From contig CAYPDK010000009.1 in assembly GCA_964409505.1 (NCBI GenBank), forward strand, positions 1-64,000: 64,000 nucleotides of DNA, written 5' to 3'. Made by a program: the position numbers and the translations under genes. This stretch comes from JADHZC01 sp964409505. GTDB taxonomy: Bacteria > Pseudomonadota > Alphaproteobacteria > Rickettsiales > Rickettsiaceae. The notes under the pieces were generated by a model. That model worked only from the letters and a program-made list of their open reading frames with translations, was not told where the DNA came from and did no database searches. Shown one piece after another: positions 45,632 through 55,956 of the stretch (position 1 is its first letter; every line of letters begins with the position of its first letter).

Positions 45632-46510
45632 GTGAGAGCAAATATAATAAATGGACTTAAAATAAGTGATGAAGTATTACTGCAGATTAAGGCTAAAGTG
45701 GATAAATTTTATAAGACTCATAGTATCAGACCTAAACTGGTAATATTTAACATAGGAAATTATGACTCTAATAATAGATACATAAAAGTCAAAAAACGAA
45801 AAGCTGAGTCTATAGGAATAGAAGTAGATATAAAAAACTATTCAGAAAAAGATTCAGAAAACTCTGTTTTAGAGGAGATACAAAAATGTAATAATTCTAA
45901 GTTGGTCTCTGGAATTATAATTCAACTTCCCATTCCTACAAAATTTAACAAATTAAGATTAATTAATGCTATAAAAGCTACTAAGGATGTTGATGGTTTA
46001 CATCCTATTAATTTAGGATTACTTTTTAATGGTAGTAATCAATGTTTTATTTCTCCTACTGCTCAAGGATGCATTGAACTAATTAAATCTTGTGGAATTG
46101 ATTTGAAGGGTAAATCCGTTGTAATTGTTAATCGATCTAACCTTATAGGAAAACCTTTATTAGAGCTCTTTTTAAGGCAAGGATCAACTGTTACTATATG
46201 TCATTCTGAGACAAAAGATTTAAAAAATTTTACTTTAAATGCTGACATTGTTGTTTGCGCTATAGGTAGAGCAAATTTTTTCTCTAAAGAATATTTCAAG
46301 AAAGATTCTATAGTGATAGATGTTGGTAGTAATAAGGTAGATTCTGGAGGCAAGAATTCAATTGTGGGGGATGTTGATTTTGAAGTCCAAAATCACGTAC
46401 AATATTTGACTCCAAGCCCTGGTGCAGTAGGTCCTATGACGGTGGCATTTTTATTATTAAACACTTTTATTGCAACACAAATAAATAATTTTGATAAAGT
46501 GGGTGAATAA
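45632..46510 (+). CDS. folD: Methylenetetrahydrofolate dehydrogenase/cyclohydrolase FolD
   Basis: A bifunctional enzyme of one-carbon metabolism (NADP-linked oxidation, then hydrolysis to formyl-THF). KVKKRKAESIGI supplies the catalytic Lys, GIIIQLPIP the substrate site and GKSVVIVNRSNLIGKPL the nucleotide site; it ends in SPGAVGPMT. GTG 45632 gives the usual short N terminus before ANIINGLKIS. A GTG 12 bases upstream is also in frame. cysQ starts at the next base after the stop. GlyA, at 47.4 kb, feeds the same folate pool. Confidence 0.96.
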   Translation: MRANIINGLKISDEVLLQIKAKVDKFYKTHSIRPKLVIFNIGNYDSNNRYIKVKKRKAESIGIEVDIKNYSEKDSENSVLEEIQKCNNSKLVSGIIIQLPIPTKFNKLRLINAIKATKDVDGLHPINLGLLFNGSNQCFISPTAQGCIELIKSCGIDLKGKSVVIVNRSNLIGKPLLELFLRQGSTVTICHSETKDLKNFTLNADIVVCAIGRANFFSKEYFKKDSIVIDVGSNKVDSGGKNSIVGDVDFEVQNHVQYLTPSPGAVGPMTVAFLLLNTFIATQINNFDKVGE

Positions 46511-47302
46511 ATGGACTATAAAAATCCTGAACATTTTCTCTTTTTAAAGGAGATCATATTGGAAGCAGGTGAGCTTGCTATTCAAACCAGGAAAAAAGAA
46601 CTTTATACAAAATATAAGCAAGATAGGACACCCGTTACAAATGCAGATATACTAATAAGTGACTTTATATATAAAAAATTAAAACAATTAAGCCCTGCTA
46701 TACCGGTTGTCTCAGAAGAATTTCCATATAAGGATTTAGTACAAGGCAGATATGAGCATGTTTTCTGGTTAGTAGATCCAATTGATGGTACGGAAAGTTT
46801 TATTTTAAATAAAGAAAATTTTACAATCAATATTGCTCTTATAATAAATTCACAACCAAGACTTGGCTTTATATATAAACCAATATCGAAAGAACTGTAT
46901 TACACAGATCACAACAGGAAAATATGTTTTGAAAAGAATAGACAAATTCAGGAAGGATTTTGTCAAATTAATACAAAAGATAGATTTGTTGCTGTGCTTG
47001 GGAGTAAAAATTTTAATCAAGAAACTATTCAGTACCTTAAGGAATATAGAATAGATGATGTAGAAATTATTCCTAGTTCTATCAAATTGTGCTTTATTGC
47101 TATTGGAGTTGCTGATGTATACCCTAAATTTGGGGATACCATGCAGTGGGATATAGCAGCAGGACATGCTCTTATTAATGCTTCCGGAGGAAAAATTTTT
47201 AATTTATCTAATGATGAAATTTTCTATCAAGTATCTGATTTTCATAATTCTTATCTGATAGCTATGAGTTATCAATTTTTTAAAAAATTTTACGATAAGT
47301 AG
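46511..47302 (+). CDS. cysQ: 3'(2'),5'-bisphosphate nucleotidase CysQ
   Basis: A 263-residue Mg-dependent phosphatase of the inositol-monophosphatase fold. Metal ligands lie in PVVSEEFP (Glu), DPIDGTESFI (about 93-102) and WDIAAGHAL (about 216). CysQ hydrolyses PAP to AMP, protecting from the sulfate-assimilation by-product or from PAP generated by ACP phosphopantetheinylation. It abuts folD with no spacer. Confidence 0.9.
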   Translation: MDYKNPEHFLFLKEIILEAGELAIQTRKKELYTKYKQDRTPVTNADILISDFIYKKLKQLSPAIPVVSEEFPYKDLVQGRYEHVFWLVDPIDGTESFILNKENFTINIALIINSQPRLGFIYKPISKELYYTDHNRKICFEKNRQIQEGFCQINTKDRFVAVLGSKNFNQETIQYLKEYRIDDVEIIPSSIKLCFIAIGVADVYPKFGDTMQWDIAAGHALINASGGKIFNLSNDEIFYQVSDFHNSYLIAMSYQFFKKFYDK

Positions 47303-47373
47303 ATATTCTATATTTATAAGACAAAGATTTTAATATATCTTAGGTCTACAAAATAGCCCCAGACGATACTTTA

Positions 47374-48630
47374 TTATTGATGGTATGACAGTCTTGGAAT
47401 AGTTGTGTTTGAGGTGAAAATTTTCACTTGTTCCTTTATTTTATTTTTTAAAGATGTATTTGTGTCTATGGGAGCTATTTGTATTTGATCTAGTACATCG
47501 CATATTATGTTTCCTATTATAGAAAATTCTTTTTCTTTAAAGCCTATGGAAGTACAAAAGGCTGTTCCTAAACGTATACCTGAAGTTATATTTGCAGGTA
47601 AGGGGTCTTGCGGTATTAAGTTAGCATTTGTAATTATTCCTAATTTTTCCAGCTCATGTGATGTTATATTTCCTTGAAGCCCTTTTGTTACAAGATCAAT
47701 AACTACAATATGGGTATCTGTTCCATTTGTTAAAATTTTATATCCTCTATTTTGGATTGTTTGTGCCAATATTTTAGCATTTATGAGTACTTGTTTGATA
47801 TAGTGCTTGAAACTATCAGATAATGCCTCTTTAAAAGAAACAGCCTTTGCCGCTACTGCATGTAGTAGAGGTCCTCCTTGTATTCCAGGAAAGATTGCTC
47901 TATCTACTTTTTTCATTATATCCTTGTTATTTGATAAAATAATTCCTCCTCTTGCCCCCCTTAATGTCTTATGAGTAGTTGAGGTTATTATATCTGCGTA
48001 TTGTGAAGGGTTTTGATGATAATTAGATGCTACTAAACCAGAAATATGAGCAATATCTGCCAATAAATATGCTCCAATCTTGTTACAAATTTCTTTAAAG
48101 GCAGAAAAATCAATTTTGCGAGAATATGCTGAAAATCCAGCAATAATTAATTTCGGCTTGTGTTTTTTGGCTGAATCCTCTATTAAATTATAATCTAGCA
48201 GGTCACTTTCCTTATCCAACTGGTAGCTGGAGACGTTGTAAAATTTTCCAGAAAAGTTTATTTTGGCTCCATGAGTTAAATGTCCTCCAGATTTTAGTGA
48301 TAAACCCATAATCTTGTCACCAGGATCCAATAATGCAAGAAAAGCTCCCTGATTTGCTTGAGATCCAGAGTGAGGCTGTAAGTTTGCATATTCACAGTTA
48401 AATAGCATTTTTGCTCTTTCTATGCCTAATTTTTCAATCTCATCTACAAAATTACATCCAGCGTAGTATCTTTTATCAGGATATCCTTCTGCATATTTAT
48501 TTGTTAAAATAGATCCTTGTGCTGCTAAAACGTCTTTGCTTACTACATTCTCTGAGGCAATAAGATTTATACAGCTTGATTGTCTATTTTTCTCAAGAGC
48601 TATTAAATGAGATATTTCTGTATCTTGCAT
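47374..48630 (-). CDS. glyA: Serine hydroxymethyltransferase
   Basis: A 418-residue PLP enzyme converting Ser to Gly and making methylene-THF. The PLP lysine is in STTHKTLRGARGG; LIASENVVS, YAEGYPDKRYYAGC and LPHSGSQANQGA-like segments (reads LQPHSGSQANQGAF) are intact. Convergent with cysQ. Works with FolD. Confidence 0.98.
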   Translation of the reverse strand: MQDTEISHLIALEKNRQSSCINLIASENVVSKDVLAAQGSILTNKYAEGYPDKRYYAGCNFVDEIEKLGIERAKMLFNCEYANLQPHSGSQANQGAFLALLDPGDKIMGLSLKSGGHLTHGAKINFSGKFYNVSSYQLDKESDLLDYNLIEDSAKKHKPKLIIAGFSAYSRKIDFSAFKEICNKIGAYLLADIAHISGLVASNYHQNPSQYADIITSTTHKTLRGARGGIILSNNKDIMKKVDRAIFPGIQGGPLLHAVAAKAVSFKEALSDSFKHYIKQVLINAKILAQTIQNRGYKILTNGTDTHIVVIDLVTKGLQGNITSHELEKLGIITNANLIPQDPLPANITSGIRLGTAFCTSIGFKEKEFSIIGNIICDVLDQIQIAPIDTNTSLKNKIKEQVKIFTSNTTIPRLSYHQ

Positions 48631-48786
48631 TTTTTTGTTTTTATACTGTACAATTCAGACAAAATTTTATGTTAGACTGAAAGATGGTACTATATTTTTT
48701 ATAGAAAAACTATAAAAAAAAATTGCTTCTTGCTCAAACTTTTTCTCTCTCTGAGTAGTGAATTAGTTGTTTTATAGATTTATTAT

Positions 48787-51291
48787 TTAGGTAGAGTTTT
48801 TGTTCTTATTTTTTTTGCTGATTTTATTTTTTATAATTTCTATTGCTTGAGTCAGACTTATATTTAGGTAATCAACTGAATTTGGTATGCTATAGAAGAG
48901 ATTCTTGTATTTTAGATATGGTCCAAATCTGCCTACGTTTAAGATGATTTCTGAATTTTTTTCTTCAGAATTTTCTGAATGCCACTCACCTATTCTAAGA
49001 GGAAAAGATAGAAGTTTTATAGCCATGTTTAGATCAAGATCTGTATGTTTTATATTATTTGGTAATCTAAATCTTTTGACAAGTGGTTTTTTTTTCTTTT
49101 TGTTTATAGTTGTAGATTTTTTTTTTGTAGTTCTTTTCTTTGGGGTTGTGTCAGTAATATTATCTATTTTTTCAATATAAAAACCGTAAGGTCCATTTTT
49201 TAGAAAAATATTATTCCCTAAAGAATCCCTTCCTAAAGACTTCTCAAAACTTAAATTACTGTTTTCTTCAGGTTGGTTTTTTTCTACTCTAGTGAGTATT
49301 TGTCTTGTAAACTCACACTCAGGATAGTTACTACATGCAAGAAATGGACCGAATTTACTAAGCTTTAATCTCATGTCTCCTTTTTTGCACAATTTACATT
49401 TTGTTACTATGGAATATCTAGGAGTAGTATTAGAAATAGCATCTTTTTCCATATTAGATTTTGATACAGAAATGTCTTGAATCTTAAATAAATACTCATG
49501 CAGATCTTTTTCTAAAAGAGATACTACGTCTTGAATAGAATAGTTGTTAACATTTTCTATTTTCTCTTCTAATCCATTCCAAAAGCTCCTAAGCAGATCT
49601 TTATATGCAAATTTTCCTATAGAAATTTTATCTAAATCTTCTTCTAATTGTGCAGTAAATTCATATTCAACGTATTTCTTAAAAAAACTAGCAAGAAAAA
49701 TATTTAATAATCTCCCTATAGAAGTAGGAATAATTTTCTTTTTTTCTATTATTATGTATTTTCTTTCTAGTAATACTGATATAGTTGATGCATATGTTGA
49801 GGGTCTTCCTATTCCTAGCTCTTCTAGTTTTTTTATTATGCTTGCCTCATTATAAGAGGGAGGACCTTCTGTGAAATGTTGATATGTTTTTAGGTCTAAT
49901 ATTTTTAAAATTTCTCCCTTTTCTAATTTGGGTAGGAAATTATTTTCTGAAGAATGATTAAGATTTTCTTCTTCATAATTATTTACATCTTTTTTGGTTC
50001 TACCTTTGTGATATAACATCTTATAAAAGCCTTCAAAAAAAATTATGGAACCAGTTGATTTGAATAAAAACTCTTTATTGGCACTTGCTACAACTACAGA
50101 TGTTATGTCTATGAGGGCTTGGCTCATCTGGGAGGCAATGGTTCTTCTCCATATAAGGTCATAAAGAGCAAATTGATCTTTATCTAAAAAATCTTTCATT
50201 TGATCTGGTTCGCGAAAGACATCAGTAGGTCTTATTGCCTCATGTGCCTCCTGAGCGTTTTTAGATTTTGACTTATATACACAAATTTTCTCAGAAAGAT
50301 AGTCTTTTCCAAAGCTTGAGAGTATTAATTTTCTTATGCTTGTTACAGCAGAGCTTGAAATATGATAGCTATCTGTTCTCATATATGTTATCAGTCCAGT
50401 TATTTCTTTTGTGTTGATTTTAAGTCCTTCATATAATTTTTGTGCAATTTGCATGGTTTTTTTTGGAGAAAATCCTAATTTTCTTGAGGCTTCTTGCTGA
50501 AGAGAAGATGTTATAAATGGGGGCAGGGGATTTTTTTTTTGTCTTTTTTTTTCTACTGATTGTACAAAAAAGCTCTGATCTTTTAATTTGTCTAAAATTT
50601 GATTCGCTTGAAGTTTGTTTTTAATAGACAATTTTTCTAGTTTTATTTTATTTACGTGAGTTAATTTGCTTATGAAAGATTCATTGGATGTATTTTCAAA
50701 ATTTGCTTCAATGCTCCAATATTCCTCGCTAATAAAAGATTCTATTTCCTGTTCCCTGTCGCAGACTAATCGTAATGTTACAGACTGAACTCTACCAGCA
50801 GATCTACATCCAGGAAGTTTACGCCATAAAATAGGTGATAAAGAAAAACCGACTAAATAATCAAGAGCTTGACGAGTTTTCTGAGCATTTACAAGATTTT
50901 GATCAATCTCTTTTGGGTTAGTTAGTGCCTTCAGAATGCTCTGTTCCGTTACCTCATTAAATATGATTCTTTTGAAAATATTCTCGGATACAAATTCATT
51001 TTTAAGCATTTCGAAAATATGCCAAGATATAGCCTCTCCTTCTCTGTCATAATCTGTTGCAAGAATTATTGCATCAGCTTTTTGAGCCCAAGATATAATG
51101 TTTTCAAAGTGTTTTTTTGATTTCTCAATTGATTCATATCTCATAAAAAAATCTTTCTCTGGTAAAACAGAGCCAGTTTTAGAAGGTAGCGCCCTTACGT
51201 GTCCATAAGATGCTAAGACTTTGAAATCCTTCCCTAAGTATTTGCTAATAGTTTTTGCTTTAGAAGGGGACTCTACTATTACTAATTTCAT
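48787..51291 (-). CDS. topA: DNA topoisomerase I
   Basis: A type IA topoisomerase of 834 residues from the second Met (MKLVIVESPSKAK; two residues longer from ATG 51297). It relaxes negative supercoils. Toprim metal motif ATDYDREGEAISWH, and the nucleophilic Tyr in GLITYMRTDSYH. One Cys4 zinc finger (CKLCKKGDMRLKLSKFGPF…C..YPEC) lies around residue 600. Topo I C-terminal repeats with a Lys/Thr-rich linker finish the protein. dprA is 12 bases upstream. Confidence 0.97.
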   Translation of the reverse strand: MKLVIVESPSKAKTISKYLGKDFKVLASYGHVRALPSKTGSVLPEKDFFMRYESIEKSKKHFENIISWAQKADAIILATDYDREGEAISWHIFEMLKNEFVSENIFKRIIFNEVTEQSILKALTNPKEIDQNLVNAQKTRQALDYLVGFSLSPILWRKLPGCRSAGRVQSVTLRLVCDREQEIESFISEEYWSIEANFENTSNESFISKLTHVNKIKLEKLSIKNKLQANQILDKLKDQSFFVQSVEKKRQKKNPLPPFITSSLQQEASRKLGFSPKKTMQIAQKLYEGLKINTKEITGLITYMRTDSYHISSSAVTSIRKLILSSFGKDYLSEKICVYKSKSKNAQEAHEAIRPTDVFREPDQMKDFLDKDQFALYDLIWRRTIASQMSQALIDITSVVVASANKEFLFKSTGSIIFFEGFYKMLYHKGRTKKDVNNYEEENLNHSSENNFLPKLEKGEILKILDLKTYQHFTEGPPSYNEASIIKKLEELGIGRPSTYASTISVLLERKYIIIEKKKIIPTSIGRLLNIFLASFFKKYVEYEFTAQLEEDLDKISIGKFAYKDLLRSFWNGLEEKIENVNNYSIQDVVSLLEKDLHEYLFKIQDISVSKSNMEKDAISNTTPRYSIVTKCKLCKKGDMRLKLSKFGPFLACSNYPECEFTRQILTRVEKNQPEENSNLSFEKSLGRDSLGNNIFLKNGPYGFYIEKIDNITDTTPKKRTTKKKSTTINKKKKKPLVKRFRLPNNIKHTDLDLNMAIKLLSFPLRIGEWHSENSEEKNSEIILNVGRFGPYLKYKNLFYSIPNSVDYLNISLTQAIEIIKNKISKKNKNKNST

Positions 51292-51309
51292 TTTCAAGGC
51301 TTGGTTTAA

Positions 51310-52449
51310 TTAATCGTTGTAAATTAAATATATTTTATTACTATATTCGTCTCTATGAACTTTACCAGCAAGTTCAAGTTCAAGACATATTGTGTAGACT
51401 ATTTTAATATCTATGTTAGTGATTCCTGATAATTCTTCGAATGAGACAGGAGTAGGTGATAGAGCGGATGTTATAACTTTTCTATCTTTATTTGTTATTT
51501 GGTTTATAAATTGTGAGGACAATGTGGTTGGAGGCTTATCTTTAACATCTTCTTTTATGTTCATATCTTTCTTGTTAATAAGTATATTTTCTAAAATATC
51601 ATCTGTGGAGCTTAGCAGATGAGCTAATCCATTCTTGATTAATTTGTTGCTTCCATAACATTTAGGATCTAAGGGAAACCCTGGAGTTGCAAATACTTCT
51701 CTATTTTGCTCAAGAGCAAGTCTTGCTGTTATCAAGGAACCAGATTTTTCTCCTGCCTCAATTACAGTTGTTGCAAGAGCTAGGCCAGAAATTATCCTGT
51801 TTCTTTGAGGAAAATTTCTACCAGTTGCTGTAACTCCTATTGGAAGTTCTGATATTATCAAAGATGTCTCTGCCAATTTATCATATAGGTACTTATTCGC
51901 AAAGGGATAGATATGATCAATGCCTCCGGCAAGCACTGCTATAGTCCTACCCAAGCTACTTTGATGTACTTGTGTATCAATACCTAAAGCCATACCAGAT
52001 ACGGTAATAAAGCCTTTTTCTACTAATTCCTTAGATATTTTATTAGCAAAAATTTTTCCATTTACAGAACAATTTCTTGATCCAACTATGGCAATAATTT
52101 TTTCTTCGTTGAGAAAATTTATGTTACCCTTATAAGTTAAAACAATAGGAAAATTTGGTATTTCTAGTAGTAATTTTGAATAAAATTTACTCTTGTAAGT
52201 GATAAAGTAGCTGTTATTTTTTGTTTGCAGTTCAATTTCCTTTAGAGCACTTTCTTTAGAACAAACTTTTATAGCCCTTTTTTTTCCTCCTCTTAATGCA
52301 AACTCTCCTACATGTTTTAACGCTTCCGTAGCCGAACCAAAAAGATTTGTTAGAAGAATAAAAGTTCTGTTTCCCACATTCTCACTTCTGATGAGTCTCA
52401 GTATATCAAGGTCTTCTTGGGAATAAAAATTTTTCTTACTAAAGATCAT
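51310..52449 (-). CDS. dprA: DNA processing protein DprA/Smf
   Basis: A 379-residue single-stranded-DNA and RecA-loading protein used in natural transformation and also kept in many non-competent bacteria. An N-terminal SAM/HhH-like region is followed by the Rossmann-fold core with IAVLAGGIDHIYP and GEKSGSLITARLALEQ. FATPGFPLDPKCYGSN matches the consensus. A C-terminal winged-helix (DML1-like) region is present. dprA-topA is a common pairing. Confidence 0.95.
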   Translation of the reverse strand: MIFSKKNFYSQEDLDILRLIRSENVGNRTFILLTNLFGSATEALKHVGEFALRGGKKRAIKVCSKESALKEIELQTKNNSYFITYKSKFYSKLLLEIPNFPIVLTYKGNINFLNEEKIIAIVGSRNCSVNGKIFANKISKELVEKGFITVSGMALGIDTQVHQSSLGRTIAVLAGGIDHIYPFANKYLYDKLAETSLIISELPIGVTATGRNFPQRNRIISGLALATTVIEAGEKSGSLITARLALEQNREVFATPGFPLDPKCYGSNKLIKNGLAHLLSSTDDILENILINKKDMNIKEDVKDKPPTTLSSQFINQITNKDRKVITSALSPTPVSFEELSGITNIDIKIVYTICLELELAGKVHRDEYSNKIYLIYND

Positions 52450-52515
52450 AAAACACGTAGGAAAAAATTTTCTTCTTAAAAACTTTTCTCTTTTTTAACA
52501 TTCAAAACTAAATAT

Positions 52516-53115
52516 CTAAAGTTTCTTATGATATTCAGACAAATAGCTTGAGACTCCTTTTTCTGTAGGTTTCATTCCTAGATCTCCTTTTTGCCAACCA
52601 GCAGGACATACATCTCCGTATTTTCTATAATAGTCCCAGGCCTCTATCATCCTTATAATTTCGTCAATATTTCTTCCAAGAGGAAAATCGTTAATAACGT
52701 AGTGTCTTATTCTAAAATCTTCGTCAATTAAAAAACTTCCTCGTAGAGCAATTCCCTCCTCGTGAAGTACGCCATAATCAGAAGCAATAGTTTTTTTTAT
52801 GTCAGAAACGATAGGAAACTGGATCTCCCCAATTCCCCCTTGTTCAACAGGAGTGTTTCTCCATGCATAATGAGAATATTGTGAATCCACACTAACTCCT
52901 ACTACCCTGGTATGGAGCTCTGAAAAAATGTTTATCCTATTGTTAAAAGCTATAATTTCTGAGGGGCATACAAAGCTAAAATCTAGTGGATAAAAGAATA
53001 AAATTCCTTTATGGCCTGAGAGATATTGCTTTAAATTGAAAGAATTTTCTATTACATTGTCTTTCATAACAGCCTTCGCTGTAAAATTGGGAGCCAATTT
53101 ACTGATTAAGTTCAT
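52516..53115 (-). CDS. 2-Cys peroxiredoxin (AhpC/TSA family)
   Basis: A 199-residue thiol peroxidase that reduces H2O2 and organic peroxides. The peroxidatic Cys50 is in DFSFVCPSEI, with Arg downstream in the AWRNTP helix, and the resolving Cys is in GDVCPAGWQKGD near residue 170. Typical 2-Cys (AhpC/Prx1) arrangement and length. Monocistronic on the minus strand. The reductant (AhpF or thioredoxin) is not here. Confidence 0.95.
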   Translation of the reverse strand: MNLISKLAPNFTAKAVMKDNVIENSFNLKQYLSGHKGILFFYPLDFSFVCPSEIIAFNNRINIFSELHTRVVGVSVDSQYSHYAWRNTPVEQGGIGEIQFPIVSDIKKTIASDYGVLHEEGIALRGSFLIDEDFRIRHYVINDFPLGRNIDEIIRMIEAWDYYRKYGDVCPAGWQKGDLGMKPTEKGVSSYLSEYHKKL

Positions 53116-53512
53116 AACAAATATACCTTCTTTTAATTGAGTAAAAAAAACCTATTAGAAAATTAATACCAAACATGTTGAATTTATGCAAATTTTCTTT
53201 TCATAAAAAATATTTTGACAAGTTACAGATTTTATTTAGAATTATCAAGGATAATTGTCTAATTAATACACAATATGTATATAAAATGTACATGAAAGTG
53301 TTGCATATATTTGATAGGAATTACAAGAAGCTTTTATGAATATGTTTATTGGATAGAATAGATGTTAGATGGATGTATATATTTACAATAGATGTTTTTG
53401 TATTTTAGAGTAGTATGCATGACTCTGAAATTCTTGTACAATTAATGTGGTTTGTGTATAGAGCAAATAAGCATTATTAGTTAATAATAATGAGATATGA
53501 ATATAATGAGAT
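53116..53512. other. Divergent intergenic region, peroxiredoxin/bamA
   Basis: A 397-base AT-rich gap without ORF or RNA gene. It should carry both divergent promoters. At its bamA end a 16-bp tandem duplication (ATGAGATATG at 53490-53499 and 53506-53515) covers the bamA start codon. Confidence 0.4.
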
Positions 53513-55903
53513 ATGGATTTGTTTAGAAAAAAATTTAAAATATTACTTAAAATATCTTTGCTCTTTACATTCTTTTTGGGTTTTTTTGTTTATGTAGACC
53601 AGCTATGTGCGCAGGATAATAAAAAAGTAAATTCTAGTGTAGATAAATCTTTCAGAATTGATCATGTTTTAATAAAAGGGAATGAGAATGTTTCAAGGGA
53701 GACAATTTTATCTTATATCGGTTTCGATTTAGATGTTTATTCAGATGTTTTGAATAAAGCTATCTTAAATAGGTTATATACATCAGGATTTTTTGAACAA
53801 GCCAAAGTGACTTTTAAAAAGAATTCACTGTATATATCTGTTATGGAAAATAAGTTAATAAATCAGATTAGTTTTGAAGGAAACAAGAAAATCTCTTCTG
53901 AAGACATTAAAAAATACATTACTTCTCAAGAAAATAGCTTTGTACAAAAATACAATGTCACTATGGACTTGAATTTAATGCACGCACTTTATAAAGAAAA
54001 AGGTTTTTTTGGTACAGAAATTTCGTATAAATTAATTCCTAAGAAACATCATAAATCTCTTTATGATTTAGTGTTTTATATAAAGGAGAAAAATAGTGTT
54101 AAAATAAAAAAGATTATTTTTTTGGGGAATAAGAACTATTTATCTTCTGATTTAGAAGCTATTATTCATTCAAAATCTAAGAGGTATTTATTTTCTACTT
54201 CTTATAGCGAAAATTTTATGTCTTTGGATAAGATGTTATTGTATCAATTTTATAACTCAAAAGGATATATCAATTTTACAATTAATTCATCCACAGTTAT
54301 CTTTTCTCCATTAGAAGGAGACACAATTATTTATTCCATATATGAAGGAGAACCTTATTTTGTAGGAAATATCAGTATTTCTTTAGACAAGCCATCAGTA
54401 AATTTTGAAAAGGATGTTTTATTACAAGATATAAAAATAGGATATGGGGATCCATTTAATGTAGATATGCTCAAGAGCGCTGAAAATGTTGTGCGTGAGA
54501 ACTTAAAAAAATTAGGATATTTCAATTTTGATGTTGATTATCATACTGAACGAGATGAGCATAACAAGTTGATTGATATACACTTTGAAGTAAAACAACT
54601 TGAAGAAAATTTCTTTGTACAGGATGTAGATATTTTAGGAAATAAGATTACTCAAGATCGAACTATTAGGTCAAGGATTCTTCTACACGATTTGGATTTG
54701 TTAAATCTAGATTTGTTAGGTTATTCGAGTAATAGAATAGATCGCTTGCCTTTTATACAGGGAGTAAATAATAAAGTCTTTTCTTCAGGTAATATACAGA
54801 GAAAAAATGTTGCTTTTTCTGTACAAGATCTTGATAGGACTGAACTTAATTTAGGACTTGGCTATGGAACTGATGGTATTTCTGGAACTGCTTCTTTGTT
54901 AGAAAGAAATTTTTTGGGTAGGGGTATATTAGGAAGTGGATATATAACTCTACATGGGAAGGATAATTATAAATTAGGCTTTTTTGGTGAAAAAACTAAC
55001 TTCCTTATGAAGGATTCTTCTTTTGGTGCTGGTTTGTCTATTTCAGAATCTAGTTCAAAAGAAGGAGGGAATAAATTCGTAATTGGAGATAATTTACAAA
55101 ATTATGATAAAAAAAGTAAAGAAGTCTATACATATCAATCGTTTAATACGAGTAAAAATTTATCTCATAGATTACAATATACGCTAGAATTTATAAATGC
55201 TAGTACCTCATCTACACTCTATGCTGTGCGTAAAGATATGGGAGTTTTTACTTCATCTAAATTGTCGTATACTATAAGTTACGGGAGGAATAATTATACG
55301 CAACTCGATAATTCCTTAGTTAAGAGCGGTATATCTATTACTTCTATTAATGATTTTGAAGGACTTGGTGGAAATATAGGACAGATGAGAAATACTCTAG
55401 GATTTGAATATATTAAACCTTATAGTAAAAATAGATTTTCATTAAAATTCATTGCTTTGGCAGGAAGAATGACCCCATTCCTAGGACAGAATGTTAGAAT
55501 TTTTGACAGGTTTAACTTGGGGGGAGAGCATCTTAGAGGTTTTACTTATAGAGGTGTAGGTCCTTATCTTGAAACCGCTCAAGCATATGGTGATGGGCAA
55601 GCAGAGCACATAGGAGGGAATAATCATTATAGATTCTCTGTGGATGCTCATTTTCCTATAAAAACTTCTTCTAAACATTTTGGAATTTCTCCCTTTGTTT
55701 TCTTAGATTCAGGATCTGTGTGGGGAGTTGATAAATCAGAGCATAAAGATAAAATAGAGGATGAACATTATTTTAGAGCAAGTTATGGCTTTGGTTTTGT
55801 TATTAGAGCCCCCTCTATACCTTTACTAGAGTTTGGATTTGGATTTCCTATTAAAAAACATAAATCTGATTCTGAAACAAGTTTTTATTTCAAAATGTCA
55901 TAA
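53513..55903 (+). CDS. bamA: Outer membrane protein assembly factor BamA
   Basis: A 796-residue Omp85 protein that folds beta-barrel proteins into the outer membrane. A cleavable signal (about 1-34, ending LCAQ) is followed by POTRA repeats, about five in residues 45-400, with IDHVLIKGNENVSRETI and ISFEGNKKISSEDI as starts. A 16-strand barrel (about 430-796) carries the RGFTYRGVGP motif. The last residues FYFKMS lack the usual C-terminal aromatic. First gene of bamA-lepB-rnc-era-fliR. Confidence 0.96.
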   Translation: MDLFRKKFKILLKISLLFTFFLGFFVYVDQLCAQDNKKVNSSVDKSFRIDHVLIKGNENVSRETILSYIGFDLDVYSDVLNKAILNRLYTSGFFEQAKVTFKKNSLYISVMENKLINQISFEGNKKISSEDIKKYITSQENSFVQKYNVTMDLNLMHALYKEKGFFGTEISYKLIPKKHHKSLYDLVFYIKEKNSVKIKKIIFLGNKNYLSSDLEAIIHSKSKRYLFSTSYSENFMSLDKMLLYQFYNSKGYINFTINSSTVIFSPLEGDTIIYSIYEGEPYFVGNISISLDKPSVNFEKDVLLQDIKIGYGDPFNVDMLKSAENVVRENLKKLGYFNFDVDYHTERDEHNKLIDIHFEVKQLEENFFVQDVDILGNKITQDRTIRSRILLHDLDLLNLDLLGYSSNRIDRLPFIQGVNNKVFSSGNIQRKNVAFSVQDLDRTELNLGLGYGTDGISGTASLLERNFLGRGILGSGYITLHGKDNYKLGFFGEKTNFLMKDSSFGAGLSISESSSKEGGNKFVIGDNLQNYDKKSKEVYTYQSFNTSKNLSHRLQYTLEFINASTSSTLYAVRKDMGVFTSSKLSYTISYGRNNYTQLDNSLVKSGISITSINDFEGLGGNIGQMRNTLGFEYIKPYSKNRFSLKFIALAGRMTPFLGQNVRIFDRFNLGGEHLRGFTYRGVGPYLETAQAYGDGQAEHIGGNNHYRFSVDAHFPIKTSSKHFGISPFVFLDSGSVWGVDKSEHKDKIEDEHYFRASYGFGFVIRAPSIPLLEFGFGFPIKKHKSDSETSFYFKMS

Positions 55904-55956
55904 TTTTTAATTTGATAATGTTATTTTAATTAATAGGGTAAATATCATAATAACAT

